A DNA stretch of 61,626 bases from Candidatus Gastranaerophilales bacterium (GCA_944326485.1 CALVED010000011.1:1-61626), one strand, 5' to 3'; numbered from the stretch's first letter, positions 34,198 to 43,182 are shown. The notes: a model not told the origin generated them from the letters alone. A program made the numbers and translations.

Positions 34198-34242
34198 AGA
34201 CAGATTGAAAGATTGATAAATTATCAATCTTTCAATCTGTCT
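34198..34242. terminator. long bidirectional hairpin terminator overlapping a stop codon
   Basis: AGACAGATTGAAAGATTGAT ... with its reverse complement forms a near-perfect palindrome (22-bp arms, one central base). The left arm lies after glyS. The right arm encodes the last five codons and stop (34224) of the convergent gene. Confidence 0.75.
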
Positions 34243-35459
34243 ACTATTGCTTTAATATTAGGATTTTTTATTTTTAAATATACAACATTAAAATCTTCTT
34301 CAAATACAAATCCTAAACTTTTCAATGATGATAATGCTTCACATAATATTATTTCATTGGTAGAATCATTTATTATTTTTCTTATCCCGTCTATTGCATC
34401 AATTATGTTAAATTCAACAATAATCGGAAGAACTGAAAGAATTCTATCATCAGATTGATTAAGCTCATCAATGATCAATTTTTTTTGATTAATCCAAAAC
34501 TCATTATCTTGACTTTTTAAAAGCTTGTATATAGCATTAACTTCATATTTAGTACTTTTATCTTCATCAAAAATATATTCATCATTTTCATTAAACAATT
34601 TAAATTTAGAAAGGGATTTTAATAATATTTCAGAAATTTTGCCATTATATATATTTACAGATTTATTAGTATTTATAAGCATTTCGAATACTTCATACAA
34701 TTCAAACTGAAATATATCAGATAAAGGAAGGATTTCACCCAAACCAGATATAATGTAATCTATTGTATAAAGAACATTTTCTTTATACATAACAGAATCA
34801 AATAAATCTATAAGGCTCTGCATATAAGGTATTTGACCTGCAATGTTTTCAGGCATTTTCGATGTCTTCATCGCTTCAAAAATATCGTCCAGAGGATAAT
34901 TTTTTCCATAAGCACAGAAAAATTTAACTGCTTTCAATTTTTCAAAATCATCACTGCTTTTTAGATAACTTAAAGCAATATCATAAGATATATCATCCTG
35001 CATTTGTCCAAGAGCTTCAGCAGAATTGTAACTGAGATATTCATCTTCACAAAATGCATATTTACTTAAAATTTCTAAAGCAACAGTATCAGGAATATAA
35101 TAAAAATATTTTGCAGCATAGGTTTTCTCTGCCATTGTACCTTTTTCAAGAAGTTCAAATATATTGTCAGTCAAATCTTGATTTGCATGCTTTGCTAAAA
35201 TACTTGCAAAGAAGTCATCATAATAAAAAGAATAAACTTTGAATAAATTAATGACATTTTTAAAATTTTTTTTATTTACAGCCTTATCAAGCCTTGATAA
35301 AACATTATTTTTAACAAAATCAAAAAGAAAATCAGTTTTTTCTACTAATTTTTTAAATAACTCGATGTCTGAAGTATTAATCAGATAATCAGCAGCCTGT
35401 TGAGCCTTAACTTCATCTTTTCCTATTAAATCATTTAAAATTGAAATTAAACTATCCAT
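34224..35459 (-). CDS. HEAT-like alpha-helical repeat protein, unknown
   Basis: 411 residues, all-helical. Several paired-helix units are visible, e.g. 'EYLSYNSAEALGQM', 'DFEKLKAVKFFCAYG' and 'NEIILCEALSSLKSLG', with the A-x-x-A-L-G spacing of HEAT/PBS-lyase repeats. There is no signal peptide or membrane segment. Such repeats bind proteins, but the partner is unknown. The final codons (V-D-R-L-K-D) lie inside a terminator hairpin shared with glyS. Confidence 0.65.
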   Translation of the reverse strand: MDSLISILNDLIGKDEVKAQQAADYLINTSDIELFKKLVEKTDFLFDFVKNNVLSRLDKAVNKKNFKNVINLFKVYSFYYDDFFASILAKHANQDLTDNIFELLEKGTMAEKTYAAKYFYYIPDTVALEILSKYAFCEDEYLSYNSAEALGQMQDDISYDIALSYLKSSDDFEKLKAVKFFCAYGKNYPLDDIFEAMKTSKMPENIAGQIPYMQSLIDLFDSVMYKENVLYTIDYIISGLGEILPLSDIFQFELYEVFEMLINTNKSVNIYNGKISEILLKSLSKFKLFNENDEYIFDEDKSTKYEVNAIYKLLKSQDNEFWINQKKLIIDELNQSDDRILSVLPIIVEFNIIDAIDGIRKIINDSTNEIILCEALSSLKSLGFVFEEDFNVVYLKIKNPNIKAIVDRLKD

Positions 35460-35495
35460 AAATTAATTATAAGATTAAAATATCTGTTTTACAAG

Positions 35496-35528
35496 AAAGA
35501 GCTCCGAGTGTATTTCGGAGCTCTTTAA
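35496..35528 (-). terminator. intrinsic terminator of the SLH gene
   Basis: The stem AAAGAGCTCCGA/TCGGAGCTCTTT lies 16 nt after the stop of the minus-strand gene at 35544; T-rich on its 3' side. Confidence 0.8.
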
Positions 35529-35543
35529 AATATAGTTATAAAA

Positions 35544-36857
35544 TTATTCGTTATATAAACTACAATCAACCTTTAATTCTATAAGTACATCTTCATTAGC
35601 TCTAGCTTTAAAATTAACCCCAGGAGTTAAGAACCCTGCGATTAAGCCAGCACCGGCACCAGCAGGAAATCCTATTGCCATACCATCACCGGAACGATCA
35701 TTAGCAGCACCAATAGGAAGACCAATAGCAGCACCACCTATAGCTGCACCAGCAACTGTATATTCTAATGGTTTTAACCAATAGTTTTCAACCAATACAC
35801 CTTCTGTATTGTTTAAAACTCTTGCTATAAATGGATATTCTTTTCCATTTGGAAATACCATATTTGTAAAATGTAGATAAACTTCTGCATTTTTATTAAC
35901 CCATTTTTTATCTCTTAATTCTTCAATTGTTGCATAAAGTTTTGTATTAGCAGGAATTAACAAAGTGCCTTCTTTAGTAACCACATCCTTTTTAAAATAG
36001 AAAGGAATAACATCTCCAACTTTATGTTTTGTAGAATTAAACGGTTCTACAAAAGAAACCTTAAATACATTTTTTGCTAAAATAATTCTTCTTAAATTTG
36101 TAATTGAAACTCTGTCAACAACTGCTTTACCATAATTTTCAAGATGTTCTACAGATAGTATATATTCTTTAGGTTCTTCTTGAACAGGTTCTTCTTGAGC
36201 TGGTTCTTCTGCTTTATATTGATCTTCTACAAGTCCCAAAGCTTTCATTAATCTAGCTAATAAAACAGCAGCTTCAGCACGATTTAACTCTCTATTTGGA
36301 TTTAACTCAGTTTCTAATGGGTAATTAACATATAAACCATACTTTATTGCTTTTGAAAAAGGAATAACACCCCAAGCCGGTATTTGTTTATAATCAGCAA
36401 ATTGCTTAATAATATCAGTATCAACTTCTGTATCTTTTGTTATATGGCTCATAATAGAAGCCGTTTCAACTTTAGTAATAAATCTTTGTGGTTTAAATTC
36501 GCCATCTGTATAACCGTAAATTAAACCAAATTGATCAGATCTTGCAATATTTTCATAACCGAATGTAGCTGTTGTCACATCAGTATATGCAGGTTCAGCA
36601 GTGATTGGTGCATTATACAGACCCAATGCTTTTAATAGCCAGCCTGTCCAATCAACTCTTGTAACTCTGTCTAAAGGTCTAAAAGTATTATCACCATAAA
36701 TAGGAATAATATCTTTTGTTACTACATCTTCAATTTCTTCTGCTGCCCAATAATCATCAGGAATATCTGTATATTCTTTTGCTAAAACAGGAGAAAAACT
36801 TGTAAACAGCAACATAAATCCAAGAAATATTGCTGTTAAACTTTTTCTAAAATTCAT
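35544..36857 (-). CDS. SLH-domain surface protein with glycine-zipper tail (1)
   Basis: 437 residues. A signal peptide (cleavage near 'PVLA-KEY', residue 26) is followed by S-layer-homology repeats (about 28-200), with 'YTDIPDDYWAAEEIEDV', 'FGLIYGYTDGEFKPQRFITKVE' style segments and 'PNRELNRAEAAVLLARLM'. A P/E-rich linker follows, then a beta domain and a glycine-zipper hairpin ('AAIGGAAIGLPIG', 'GAGAGLIAGFLTPG') near the end. SLH repeats anchor proteins to pyruvylated cell-wall polymers; the glycine zipper may insert in a membrane. A paralogue in the opposite orientation is at 40046-41308. An AGGT ribosome site lies upstream. Confidence 0.85.
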   Translation of the reverse strand: MNFRKSLTAIFLGFMLLFTSFSPVLAKEYTDIPDDYWAAEEIEDVVTKDIIPIYGDNTFRPLDRVTRVDWTGWLLKALGLYNAPITAEPAYTDVTTATFGYENIARSDQFGLIYGYTDGEFKPQRFITKVETASIMSHITKDTEVDTDIIKQFADYKQIPAWGVIPFSKAIKYGLYVNYPLETELNPNRELNRAEAAVLLARLMKALGLVEDQYKAEEPAQEEPVQEEPKEYILSVEHLENYGKAVVDRVSITNLRRIILAKNVFKVSFVEPFNSTKHKVGDVIPFYFKKDVVTKEGTLLIPANTKLYATIEELRDKKWVNKNAEVYLHFTNMVFPNGKEYPFIARVLNNTEGVLVENYWLKPLEYTVAGAAIGGAAIGLPIGAANDRSGDGMAIGFPAGAGAGLIAGFLTPGVNFKARANEDVLIELKVDCSLYNE

Positions 36858-37099
36858 ATTTACCTCACTTAAACTATTATTTAAATTCTTATTATTCCAA
36901 TAACATACAAAAATTATAAGTTAAAACAATTTTTTAGGCAATAAAACTACATACAATAATGTAGAAAAATTAAATATTTATATACTATGTATTTACCAAA
37001 AAATTGACTTAACAAAAGTTATTGTAGTAAATATAAAAAAATAAGTTAAAATATAATAAGTTATAATAAAAAAATATAGAATTGAGAAGGGAGCAGAAA

Positions 37100-37390
37100 A
37101 TGATAAAAAAGGTATTTTCGTTATTAGTATTATTTGCAATGCTAACAATTAGTACTCCGGCAATGGCAGAAAGTACACATGGAACAGATGGAGAAGTTTC
37201 AGGAAGAAGCGTAGGTGCTGCTATTTGTTCATTGTTAATATGGCCAGGAATAGGACAAGCTATAAACAAACAGAATAAAGAAAAGAATATTACACACGCT
37301 GTTCTTGGATTAACCGGTGTATTTAGATTATGGTCATTTTATGATGCATTAGTAGATAGAGATGGCGGAGTTTGGCATAATAGAATATAA
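37100..37390 (+). CDS. small exported membrane protein, unknown
   Basis: 96 residues. The ATG at 37100 follows GAAGGGAG by 5-6 nt; an upstream TTG is ignored. A clear signal peptide (cleavage near 'PAMA-EST') is followed by 'GRSVGAAICSLLIWPGIGQAINKQ', one or two hydrophobic segments and a polar end. The G-x-G-Q element resembles TM2-like or DUF5683-like small membrane proteins, but I cannot place it. A strong terminator follows, so it is a single-gene unit. Confidence 0.65.
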   Translation: MIKKVFSLLVLFAMLTISTPAMAESTHGTDGEVSGRSVGAAICSLLIWPGIGQAINKQNKEKNITHAVLGLTGVFRLWSFYDALVDRDGGVWHNRI

Positions 37391-37406
37391 ATTTAACACA
37401 AACTAT

Positions 37407-37439
37407 AAAAGAGACAGAGTTAAAAGTCTGTCTCTTTTT
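37407..37439 (+). terminator. intrinsic terminator
   Basis: The stem AAAGAGACAGA/TCTGTCTCTTT with an 8-nt loop is followed by TTTTT, 17 nt after the stop at 37390. Confidence 0.9.
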
Positions 37440-37514
37440 AGGTAAACGAGAAAAAAAGCAGTATTGCTCAATCTCATTAAACAACTAATTTATCATTTTA
37501 CTTTGATATCAAGT

Positions 37515-37648
37515 CAATCCTATATTACAAATTGCTAACGTTGGTTTCACCATGAATATAATCTCACTCAAAAGAATAGTTTTTGGCTCATTTTAAAAGA
37601 AAATTCACTGACACTTTCATCTTATCGTGATTTTTCTCAGACAATTTT
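37515..37648 (+). repeat. copy of the dispersed intergenic repeat (decayed)
   Basis: Plus-oriented. 'CCTATATTACAAATTGCTAAC', 'ATCTCACTCAAAAG', 'TAGTTTTTGGCTCATTTT' and 'AAATTCACTGACACTTTCAT' follow the family order, ending 'TTTTTCTCAGACAATTTT'. The hairpin GAGTCGATAAC-TAAT-GTTATCGACTC directly follows at 37650-37675. Confidence 0.65.
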
Positions 37649-37662
37649 AGAGTCGATAACTA

Positions 37663-37806
37663 ATGTTATCGACTCTTCTAAATGGTGGTGCAGAAGTTAC
37701 AAAGTTAGAACTTATAATCAATAAATTTATTGAAAAAGTCCGTACTTTTGAACTATTTGAACTTGGAAGAATGATTGATTGTATAAATTCTAAAAACGTA
37801 GCATAA
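37663..37806 (+). CDS. small ORF, 47 residues, possible gene remnant
   Basis: A frame that starts at an ATG inside the hairpin after the repeat, contains 'INKFIEKVRTFELFELGRM' and stops 48 nt before the nuclease gene. Composition looks protein-like (alternating charged and hydrophobic residues) but there is no ribosome site. It could be the 3' remnant of a longer gene cut by the repeat, or a small upstream partner of the nuclease. Not recognised. Confidence 0.3.
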   Translation: MLSTLLNGGAEVTKLELIINKFIEKVRTFELFELGRMIDCINSKNVA

Positions 37807-37853
37807 TAAAAATTTTTGTTTTATAATTCACTTAATTATCGAGGAGAACAATA

Positions 37854-39251
37854 TTGCCAAATATAAAAGATAGGATTTATCAAATATTAAAACAAAATGA
37901 ACCACTTGATATTAATATATTAATAAATAAAATCTTTGAAATTGCATATAACGAAGACAAGATAACTTTAGATAAAAACAGAATAAAAAGTCAAATAGAA
38001 TCAGAGATTAAAAATTTCAAGATAATTTATGATGAAAATAAATTTTTATTAATAAATACCCCCAAGAATATGCATAAAATGGCTAGAACTCAAGGTATTG
38101 TTGTAAAACATGTAAAATCTGGTCAAGAAATGATTTTCGGCTCCCCTGGGGTCATAATTGGGCAGTCACATATGACAATAGGTGATTTTCAATCTGTTGA
38201 AATAAATCCTAATAATTATTACTTTGTATTGGATATAGATTTACCTATGAGAATTAATCTCAATGAAAGAAAAAGTAATCCATTTAAAATAACTGTAGAT
38301 GGTAAAAATTATAACCTTTTTCATATAATTAAACACAGGGGGGAAGAAAACTTTTCGATTCAAAATATAGACTATTTACCATATTTTTCCTCTTTACAAA
38401 TTAATGGTACAGCAAATAAAGATATTGATTTTAATCTTGTAACAAAAGTGCTTTCAAAATTAAATGTCGCTTTAAATGATAAAAAAATTGAGAATGTTTT
38501 ATCTAATAAAACAAATTTGCCATTTGAAATTAATTATATTGACAAACAGACTAATAAATATGTTGCACAAACACGTTATTTTTTAACAACGGATATTGAA
38601 ATTTTAGGTAAAGATATTAAGCAAATTTGTTCTGATTCCGAATTGGAGAACATTTTAAATTCAGAAAAATTTGTTTTACAAAATGAAATCGAAGAAAACA
38701 AAGAATTATACAATAAAATTGATAGTTTTGAAGATAAAATTCTAAAATATACTCATGATTTTTCTTTTTACGCGCGCCAAAGTTCTGAAATTTTTTCTAA
38801 ATTGCAAGAGGAAAATATAAGAGATTTATATAATTTTGGTGTAAAGGTTGGTCTTGGTTTTGATTGCGAAGCAGAAGTTCAAAATTATGATGGAAAATCG
38901 GATTTTAAAATAAAAAATCCATTAAATAAATATGAATACATAATAGGTGAATTAAAGTGGTGGACTGGTGAGAAATCTATTAGTGAATTATGTACACAAG
39001 CTTTTGAAAAACATGTAACAGGACAAGAAAAAAATATTTATATGCTAATGTTATCAAAAAATAAAGATATTGATGGTCCATTATTGAAATCAATAAATTT
39101 TATAAAAGATAATTATTCATTATCATCAGATATAACCAAAATTACAACTCTTGGGTCAAAAGAACACTTTTATGAGTTTTGGGTAAATATTAAAGGTGAA
39201 ATGATAAAAGTATATTTTGCAATGTTAAATTTATATCATAGCAGAGTATAA
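37854..39251 (+). CDS. putative HTH-PD-(D/E)XK nuclease-like protein
   Basis: 465 residues starting with TTG, supported by a strong GAGGAG 7 nt upstream. Residues 1-65 ('DRIYQILKQNEPLDINILINK' region) look like a HARE-type winged helix found in restriction systems. The C-terminal part (about 320-440) has E339/E341, then 'DGKSDF' with D350, then 'IGELKWW' with E366 and K368. This is the spacing of a PD-(D/E)XK nuclease core, followed by a helix ('SELCTQAFEKHV') that fits the motif IV region. A DNA-cutting or defence role is inferred. A small gene follows after 48 nt. No methyltransferase is nearby. Confidence 0.5.
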   Translation: MPNIKDRIYQILKQNEPLDINILINKIFEIAYNEDKITLDKNRIKSQIESEIKNFKIIYDENKFLLINTPKNMHKMARTQGIVVKHVKSGQEMIFGSPGVIIGQSHMTIGDFQSVEINPNNYYFVLDIDLPMRINLNERKSNPFKITVDGKNYNLFHIIKHRGEENFSIQNIDYLPYFSSLQINGTANKDIDFNLVTKVLSKLNVALNDKKIENVLSNKTNLPFEINYIDKQTNKYVAQTRYFLTTDIEILGKDIKQICSDSELENILNSEKFVLQNEIEENKELYNKIDSFEDKILKYTHDFSFYARQSSEIFSKLQEENIRDLYNFGVKVGLGFDCEAEVQNYDGKSDFKIKNPLNKYEYIIGELKWWTGEKSISELCTQAFEKHVTGQEKNIYMLMLSKNKDIDGPLLKSINFIKDNYSLSSDITKITTLGSKEHFYEFWVNIKGEMIKVYFAMLNLYHSRV

Positions 39252-39299
39252 TATAGGTTTTATATTTATATCCTAAAATATTAAAAAAAAGAGGGATAT

Positions 39300-39524
39300 A
39301 TGACTACAAAGAAACCAAATTTTATTATTGAGTTTGACGGCAAAGAATATTCGGAAGAAGAACAATGTTTTCTTATTGGACGTTTTATTATGTGTTTAAT
39401 GAGAATGTCTGCGAAACAAGACTCCGAAAAATTTAAAACTAAAAAAGAACAACAAATTTATACTAAAAATTTTATTGATTTTAGTTCAAAAGCCTTACAG
39501 GACATAAGGAAACAACTAAAATAA
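39300..39524 (+). CDS. small protein downstream of the nuclease-like gene, unknown
   Basis: 74 residues with a good GAGGG ribosome site 5 nt before the ATG. It begins 'MTTKKPNFIIEFDGKEYSEE' and contains 'LIGRFIMCLMRMSAKQ'; a short beta N-terminus and a helical rest. It may be cotranscribed with the gene upstream (48-nt gap). An accessory or inhibitor role is speculation. The region after it (39525-39642) holds nothing recognised. Confidence 0.55.
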   Translation: MTTKKPNFIIEFDGKEYSEEEQCFLIGRFIMCLMRMSAKQDSEKFKTKKEQQIYTKNFIDFSSKALQDIRKQLK

Positions 39525-39644
39525 CAATATAAAAATGTTCGAACTTCTAAGATTCTCGTTATTATTGCGTTTTGACGATTGTTTGCTTTTGGTGTCTGCC
39601 TTGTTTGAACAGGTGCAGAGCCGAAAAGCCCCATTTTGACAATA

Positions 39645-39673
39645 AAAAAAGAAGTCTTAATGACTTCTTTTTA
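39645..39673 (-). terminator. intrinsic terminator of tRNA-Leu
   Basis: On the minus strand AAAAGAAGTC-ATTAA-GACTTCTTTT is followed by T residues just after the tRNA CCA end. Confidence 0.88.
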
Positions 39674-39675
39674 AA

Positions 39676-39759
39676 TGGTGGGCGTGAAGAGACTCGAACT
39701 CCCATGCCGAAGGCGCTAGATCCTAAGTCTAGTGCGTCTACCAATTTCGCCACACGCCC
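39676..39759 (-). tRNA. tRNA-Leu (anticodon TAG)
   Basis: Minus-strand class II tRNA: acceptor GGGCGTG/CACGCCC, anticodon stem CTAGA/TCTAG with loop CTTAGGA (anticodon TAG), a long variable arm, T loop GTTCGAGTC, and an encoded CCA. Confidence 0.96.
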
Positions 39760-39780
39760 ATTTATTAAATTTACTAGCTA

Positions 39781-39809
39781 ATAGTATGCTAAAAATATTA
39801 AATTGTCAA
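39781..39809 (-). promoter_or_regulatory. promoter of tRNA-Leu
   Basis: On the minus strand a perfect TTGACA (39804-39809), 17 bp, then TACTAT (39781-39786), in the short gap after tRNA-Lys. Confidence 0.85.
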
Positions 39810-39817
39810 TTTAAAAA

Positions 39818-39890
<73 letters not shown>

Positions 39891-39947
39891 AATACGATAT
39901 AAAAAATTATAATATAAAAAAAAATTTTGTACACTTTTTTATTTCCA

Positions 39948-39976
39948 TTGCAAAATAGTACTTATTATAATATAAT
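39948..39976 (+). promoter_or_regulatory. promoter of the second SLH gene
   Basis: TTGCAA (39948-39953), exactly 17 bp, then TATAAT (39971-39976), giving a leader of about 65 nt before the ATG at 40046. Confidence 0.75.
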
Positions 39977-40045
39977 AACTTTAACTAATTTTTATAATAC
40001 ATTTATAATAATTAGCCGAGGTTTATTTTAAATTGGAGAGTAAAA

Positions 40046-41308
40046 ATGAAGAAGATTTTAGCAAGTTTAGCTGTACTCTTTATGTTTGCTTCATTTAATC
40101 CGGCGAATGCGGACGTTTATAAAGACGTTCCTGCTGATTATTGGGCGAATACTGAAATTACAGCTGTAGTACAAGATGGGGTTTTACCTCTAAAAGATAA
40201 CGAATTTTTCCCAGAACAAGAAGTTTCAAGATCTTTATTTAATAGTGCATTATTAAAGACACTTGGACACAGAAGTGCAACATTGAGTGAAACAAACCCA
40301 TTTTCAGATGTTGTTTCTTCAAGAGCAGACTACGGAGATATTTTATTATCATCTAAGTTAGGTCTTGTATATGGATATGAAGATGGAACATTTAAACCAG
40401 ATAGAATTATTACTAAAACAGAAGCGGCTTCCATTATAAGTCATATTACAAAAGATTATAAAGGTAATCTAAGTTCTTTAAATGCATTTAAAGATAAAGA
40501 TTCTATCCCGTCATGGGCAACTAAACAATATGCAAAAACTATTGATTTGGGTATTTACGTAAATTACCCGGATTCACAAGAATTACTACCTAATAAGAAC
40601 TTAAATAAAGCTGAGGCAGCTGTTCTTCTTTATAAATTAAAAGAAAAACTAAGTGCTGTACAAGAAAAATATGTAAGCAAAGAAGTTCTACAAAGCGTTG
40701 AACATTTAGATGTTACAAGAAAAGCAGAAGTTGATGAAGTAAAAATAACAAACCAAAATAAGATTATTTTAGCTAAAAATATTATAAAAGGTTATTTTTA
40801 TACATACTTCTCTTCTAAAGACGTAAAAGTTGGCGATTGCGTAAAATTCACTGCTAAAGATGATGTATATACAAAAGAAGGTACATTAGTAATTCCAAAA
40901 TCAACTGTAATGTCAGCAAAAGTTACAAGTGTTGAACCAAAAAAATGGTGGAATAAAAATGATAAAGTAACTGTAGAATTTGAAAAAATGCAATTACCAA
41001 ACGGTGTATGCATACCATTCAACGCAAAAGTATTAAATAATAACGGCGTTCTAACAGAAAACAGATGGGCAAAACCTGTTGGATATACAGTAGGTGGTGC
41101 TGCTATTGGTGCCGGTGTAGGTATGGGTATTGCAGCAATCGCAGCTGAAGATGATGATCACTTTGAAGAAGGTATCGGTATTGGTGCTCCTGTTGGCGCA
41201 GCAGTAGGTTTAGTAACAGGTTTAACAACTCCAGGTAGAACTTATAAAGCAAATGATGGTGATTTTCTTTGGTTAGAATTAACTCAAGATCTTGTAATTC
41301 CTAACTAA
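40046..41308 (+). CDS. SLH-domain surface protein with glycine-zipper tail (2)
   Basis: 420 residues with the same plan as the gene at 35544-36857: signal peptide (cleavage near 'NPANA-DVY'), SLH repeats ('YKDVPADYWANTEITAV', 'GLVYGYEDGTFKPDRIITK', 'PNKNLNKAEAAVLLYKL'), beta domain ('SVEHLDVTRKAEVDEVKI') and glycine zipper ('GAAIGAGVGMGIAAIAAE', 'GAPVGAAVGLVTGLTTPG'). It lacks the P/E-rich linker of its paralogue. It is likely exported and bound to the cell surface. It has its own promoter and terminator and a GGAG ribosome site. Confidence 0.85.
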   Translation: MKKILASLAVLFMFASFNPANADVYKDVPADYWANTEITAVVQDGVLPLKDNEFFPEQEVSRSLFNSALLKTLGHRSATLSETNPFSDVVSSRADYGDILLSSKLGLVYGYEDGTFKPDRIITKTEAASIISHITKDYKGNLSSLNAFKDKDSIPSWATKQYAKTIDLGIYVNYPDSQELLPNKNLNKAEAAVLLYKLKEKLSAVQEKYVSKEVLQSVEHLDVTRKAEVDEVKITNQNKIILAKNIIKGYFYTYFSSKDVKVGDCVKFTAKDDVYTKEGTLVIPKSTVMSAKVTSVEPKKWWNKNDKVTVEFEKMQLPNGVCIPFNAKVLNNNGVLTENRWAKPVGYTVGGAAIGAGVGMGIAAIAAEDDDHFEEGIGIGAPVGAAVGLVTGLTTPGRTYKANDGDFLWLELTQDLVIPN

Positions 41309-41337
41309 TTTAAATAAAAAAATATGTAAAAAGACTG

Positions 41338-41361
41338 TTTGATTTACAAACAGTCTTTTTT
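41338..41361 (+). terminator. intrinsic terminator
   Basis: AAAGACTGTTTG-ATTTA-CAAACAGTCTTT followed by TTTT after the SLH gene; the stem extends a few bases left. Confidence 0.88.
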
Positions 41362-41365
41362 ATAC

Positions 41366-41394
41366 TTGAAATTAAAATATGTTCTTGATAGTAT
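41366..41394 (+). promoter_or_regulatory. promoter of rpsU
   Basis: TTGAAA (41366-41371), 17 bp, then TAGTAT (41389-41394), starting right after the preceding terminator. Confidence 0.7.
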
Positions 41395-41435
41395 CTAATT
41401 AAAATTAAAAGATAAAATCAAAGGTGGTGAATAAA

Positions 41436-41609
41436 ATGCCAGAAGTTAGAGTTGGAGATAACGAAAGTATTGAAAGCGCTCTAAAGAGATTTAAGAAAAA
41501 AATACAAAAAGCAGGTATACTTTCTGAAATAAAACGTCGCGAACGCTATGAAAAACCAAGTATAAAGAAAAAACGCAAATCAGAAGCTGCTCGTAAAAGA
41601 CGTGTATAA
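41436..41609 (+). CDS. rpsU: 30S ribosomal protein bS21
   Basis: 57 residues, the normal length. '[19 protein letters not shown]' and the very basic tail '[13 protein letters not shown]' are typical of bS21, which helps the small subunit bind mRNA leaders. The ATG at 41436 lies 6 nt after an AAAGGTGGTG ribosome site; an upstream GTG is part of that site. It is a single-gene unit with its own promoter and terminator. Confidence 0.95.
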   Translation: MPEVRVGDNESIESALKRFKKKIQKAGILSEIKRRERYEKPSIKKKRKSEAARKRRV

Positions 41610-41613
41610 AATT

Positions 41614-41645
41614 AAAAAGAGAGAACAATAAATGTTCTCTCTTTT
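41614..41645 (+). terminator. intrinsic terminator of rpsU
   Basis: AAAAGAGAGAACA-ATAAA-TGTTCTCTCTTTT, 5 nt after the stop codon. Confidence 0.9.
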
Positions 41646-41659
41646 ATAATAAGGTGTTT

Positions 41660-43174
41660 ATGAATAAAAAATTATTAATAATTTCTATAATTATAACTTT
41701 AATATATAGCATAATTACTTTAAATACTGTCTTACATCATGAAGTATGGGCAGATGAAGCACAAGTATGGCAAATATGCACTCACTTATCAATTAAAGAT
41801 TTATTAATCCATTTAAAGAATGAAGGACATCCTGCATTATTTTATCTGATGATAATGCCTTTTGCAAAATTATTTTCAGATATTATATATATGAAATTAT
41901 TATGCTGGTTATTTATGTGTTTCTCCGTATTTTTATTGTTATATTACTCACCATTCAAACTTTACACAAAAATTGCAATAATTTTAAGTGCAGGCTTTTT
42001 ATATTTCTTTCCTGTTTTAGCAAGAAATTACTCAATTATTCCATTTCTTGTATTTCTTGCTGCTATTTTATATAAAAAATCCAAGCAGTACCCTATATTA
42101 TATGCTATTATTCTTGCCTTAATTGCAAATACTCATATAATAATGTTTATGTTTACAATATGCCTTGGTATTATTTTCTACTATGAAAATATTATTTTAG
42201 AAATAAGAAAAGGCTTTAGCAATAAATTAATAAAAAATTTTATAGCAATACTAATAATTATTATTGGATTATTATTTATATTCTTTGAATTATCAAATAC
42301 ACCAAACAGCAATGTTTTCTTAGAAATAAATATATACAATAATTTATTAGCAACATTAAGAATATTTCTTTTATTCTTTATAAATTCATATAATTATGAT
42401 ATTGGTTTAAATGCAGCATTAAATAATCCTATATTAGATTTATTATCAATTTTATTCTTAATTATCTTGTATATTTTATTATTTATAAACTTACTTATAA
42501 ATAATAAAAAATTATTTGCTGTAGCACTATTGAGTATAGGTTTTCAACTTGGAATTTACATTTTTGCATATAATAGCTTCGTTTATGTAAATAGAATTTT
42601 TTGTGCACATATAATATTAATATTTTGTTTTTGGGTTCTATTACAAAATAATAATTTTAAACCTAAATATAAAATATTTGGGAAAAAGAGTATAAATATA
42701 TTATTAACATTATTTTTTATGTTAACAATATATAATGGAATTAATTATACAAAATTAGATTTAAGCTTAAATTATTCCGGAGCAAAAGAGACTGCAGATT
42801 ATATAAGAGCAAATATAAATCCAAATAATTCAGTCATTATTATAGATAATGAACCATATATGATATCTCTAGTATACTATTTAAGAGACACTCATAGAAT
42901 ATACTCTGCATTTAGAAAAAAATATTTAGATTATGTGAGATGGGATAATATAACAGTATCAAATTATGCAGACTTGGGTTGGAGTAAATATATTGAATAT
43001 TTAAAAGAAACAGACAAAAGGGACTATTATGTTATAAATGTTTCATCTGATAAAAGACATTTATTAGAAAAAACTCAGAAAGATTATTTTAAACTAATAT
43101 TTAAATCGAAAAAAGCAGTTGAACCTTTTGAAGGTTATAGAATTTTTAAATTTATAGGGCATCAAAATAATTAA
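41660..43174 (+). CDS. multi-spanning membrane protein, GT-C glycosyltransferase-like
   Basis: 504 residues with about eleven membrane helices. The first outer loop has 'HHEVWADEAQVW', a D-E motif like the first-loop acidic site of GT-C enzymes (PMT/ArnT/Stt3 type), and 'NEGHPALFYL' is typical of family 39-like members. The C-terminal soluble part has 'AKETADYIRANINPNNSVI' and 'MISLVYYLRD'. Such enzymes move sugars from lipid carriers to surface molecules; acceptor unknown. The ATG at 41660 is placed by AAGG 6-7 nt upstream. It converges with the hydrogenase cluster (8-nt gap). Confidence 0.75.
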   Translation: MNKKLLIISIIITLIYSIITLNTVLHHEVWADEAQVWQICTHLSIKDLLIHLKNEGHPALFYLMIMPFAKLFSDIIYMKLLCWLFMCFSVFLLLYYSPFKLYTKIAIILSAGFLYFFPVLARNYSIIPFLVFLAAILYKKSKQYPILYAIILALIANTHIIMFMFTICLGIIFYYENIILEIRKGFSNKLIKNFIAILIIIIGLLFIFFELSNTPNSNVFLEINIYNNLLATLRIFLLFFINSYNYDIGLNAALNNPILDLLSILFLIILYILLFINLLINNKKLFAVALLSIGFQLGIYIFAYNSFVYVNRIFCAHIILIFCFWVLLQNNNFKPKYKIFGKKSINILLTLFFMLTIYNGINYTKLDLSLNYSGAKETADYIRANINPNNSVIIIDNEPYMISLVYYLRDTHRIYSAFRKKYLDYVRWDNITVSNYADLGWSKYIEYLKETDKRDYYVINVSSDKRHLLEKTQKDYFKLIFKSKKAVEPFEGYRIFKFIGHQNN

Positions 43175-43182
43175 AATAATAA

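Noticed and set aside
39525-39642. Possible structured RNA (e.g. SRP RNA) before tRNA-Leu
   Set aside because: The GGTGCAGAGCC-like stretch lacks the conserved SRP core (GGTCAGG ... GGAAGGAAGCAGCC), and no other known fold was seen.
39562-39781. Reading frames on both strands across tRNA-Leu
   Set aside because: They are frames produced by the tRNA gene and its terminator; such tRNA-derived frames are a common annotation error.
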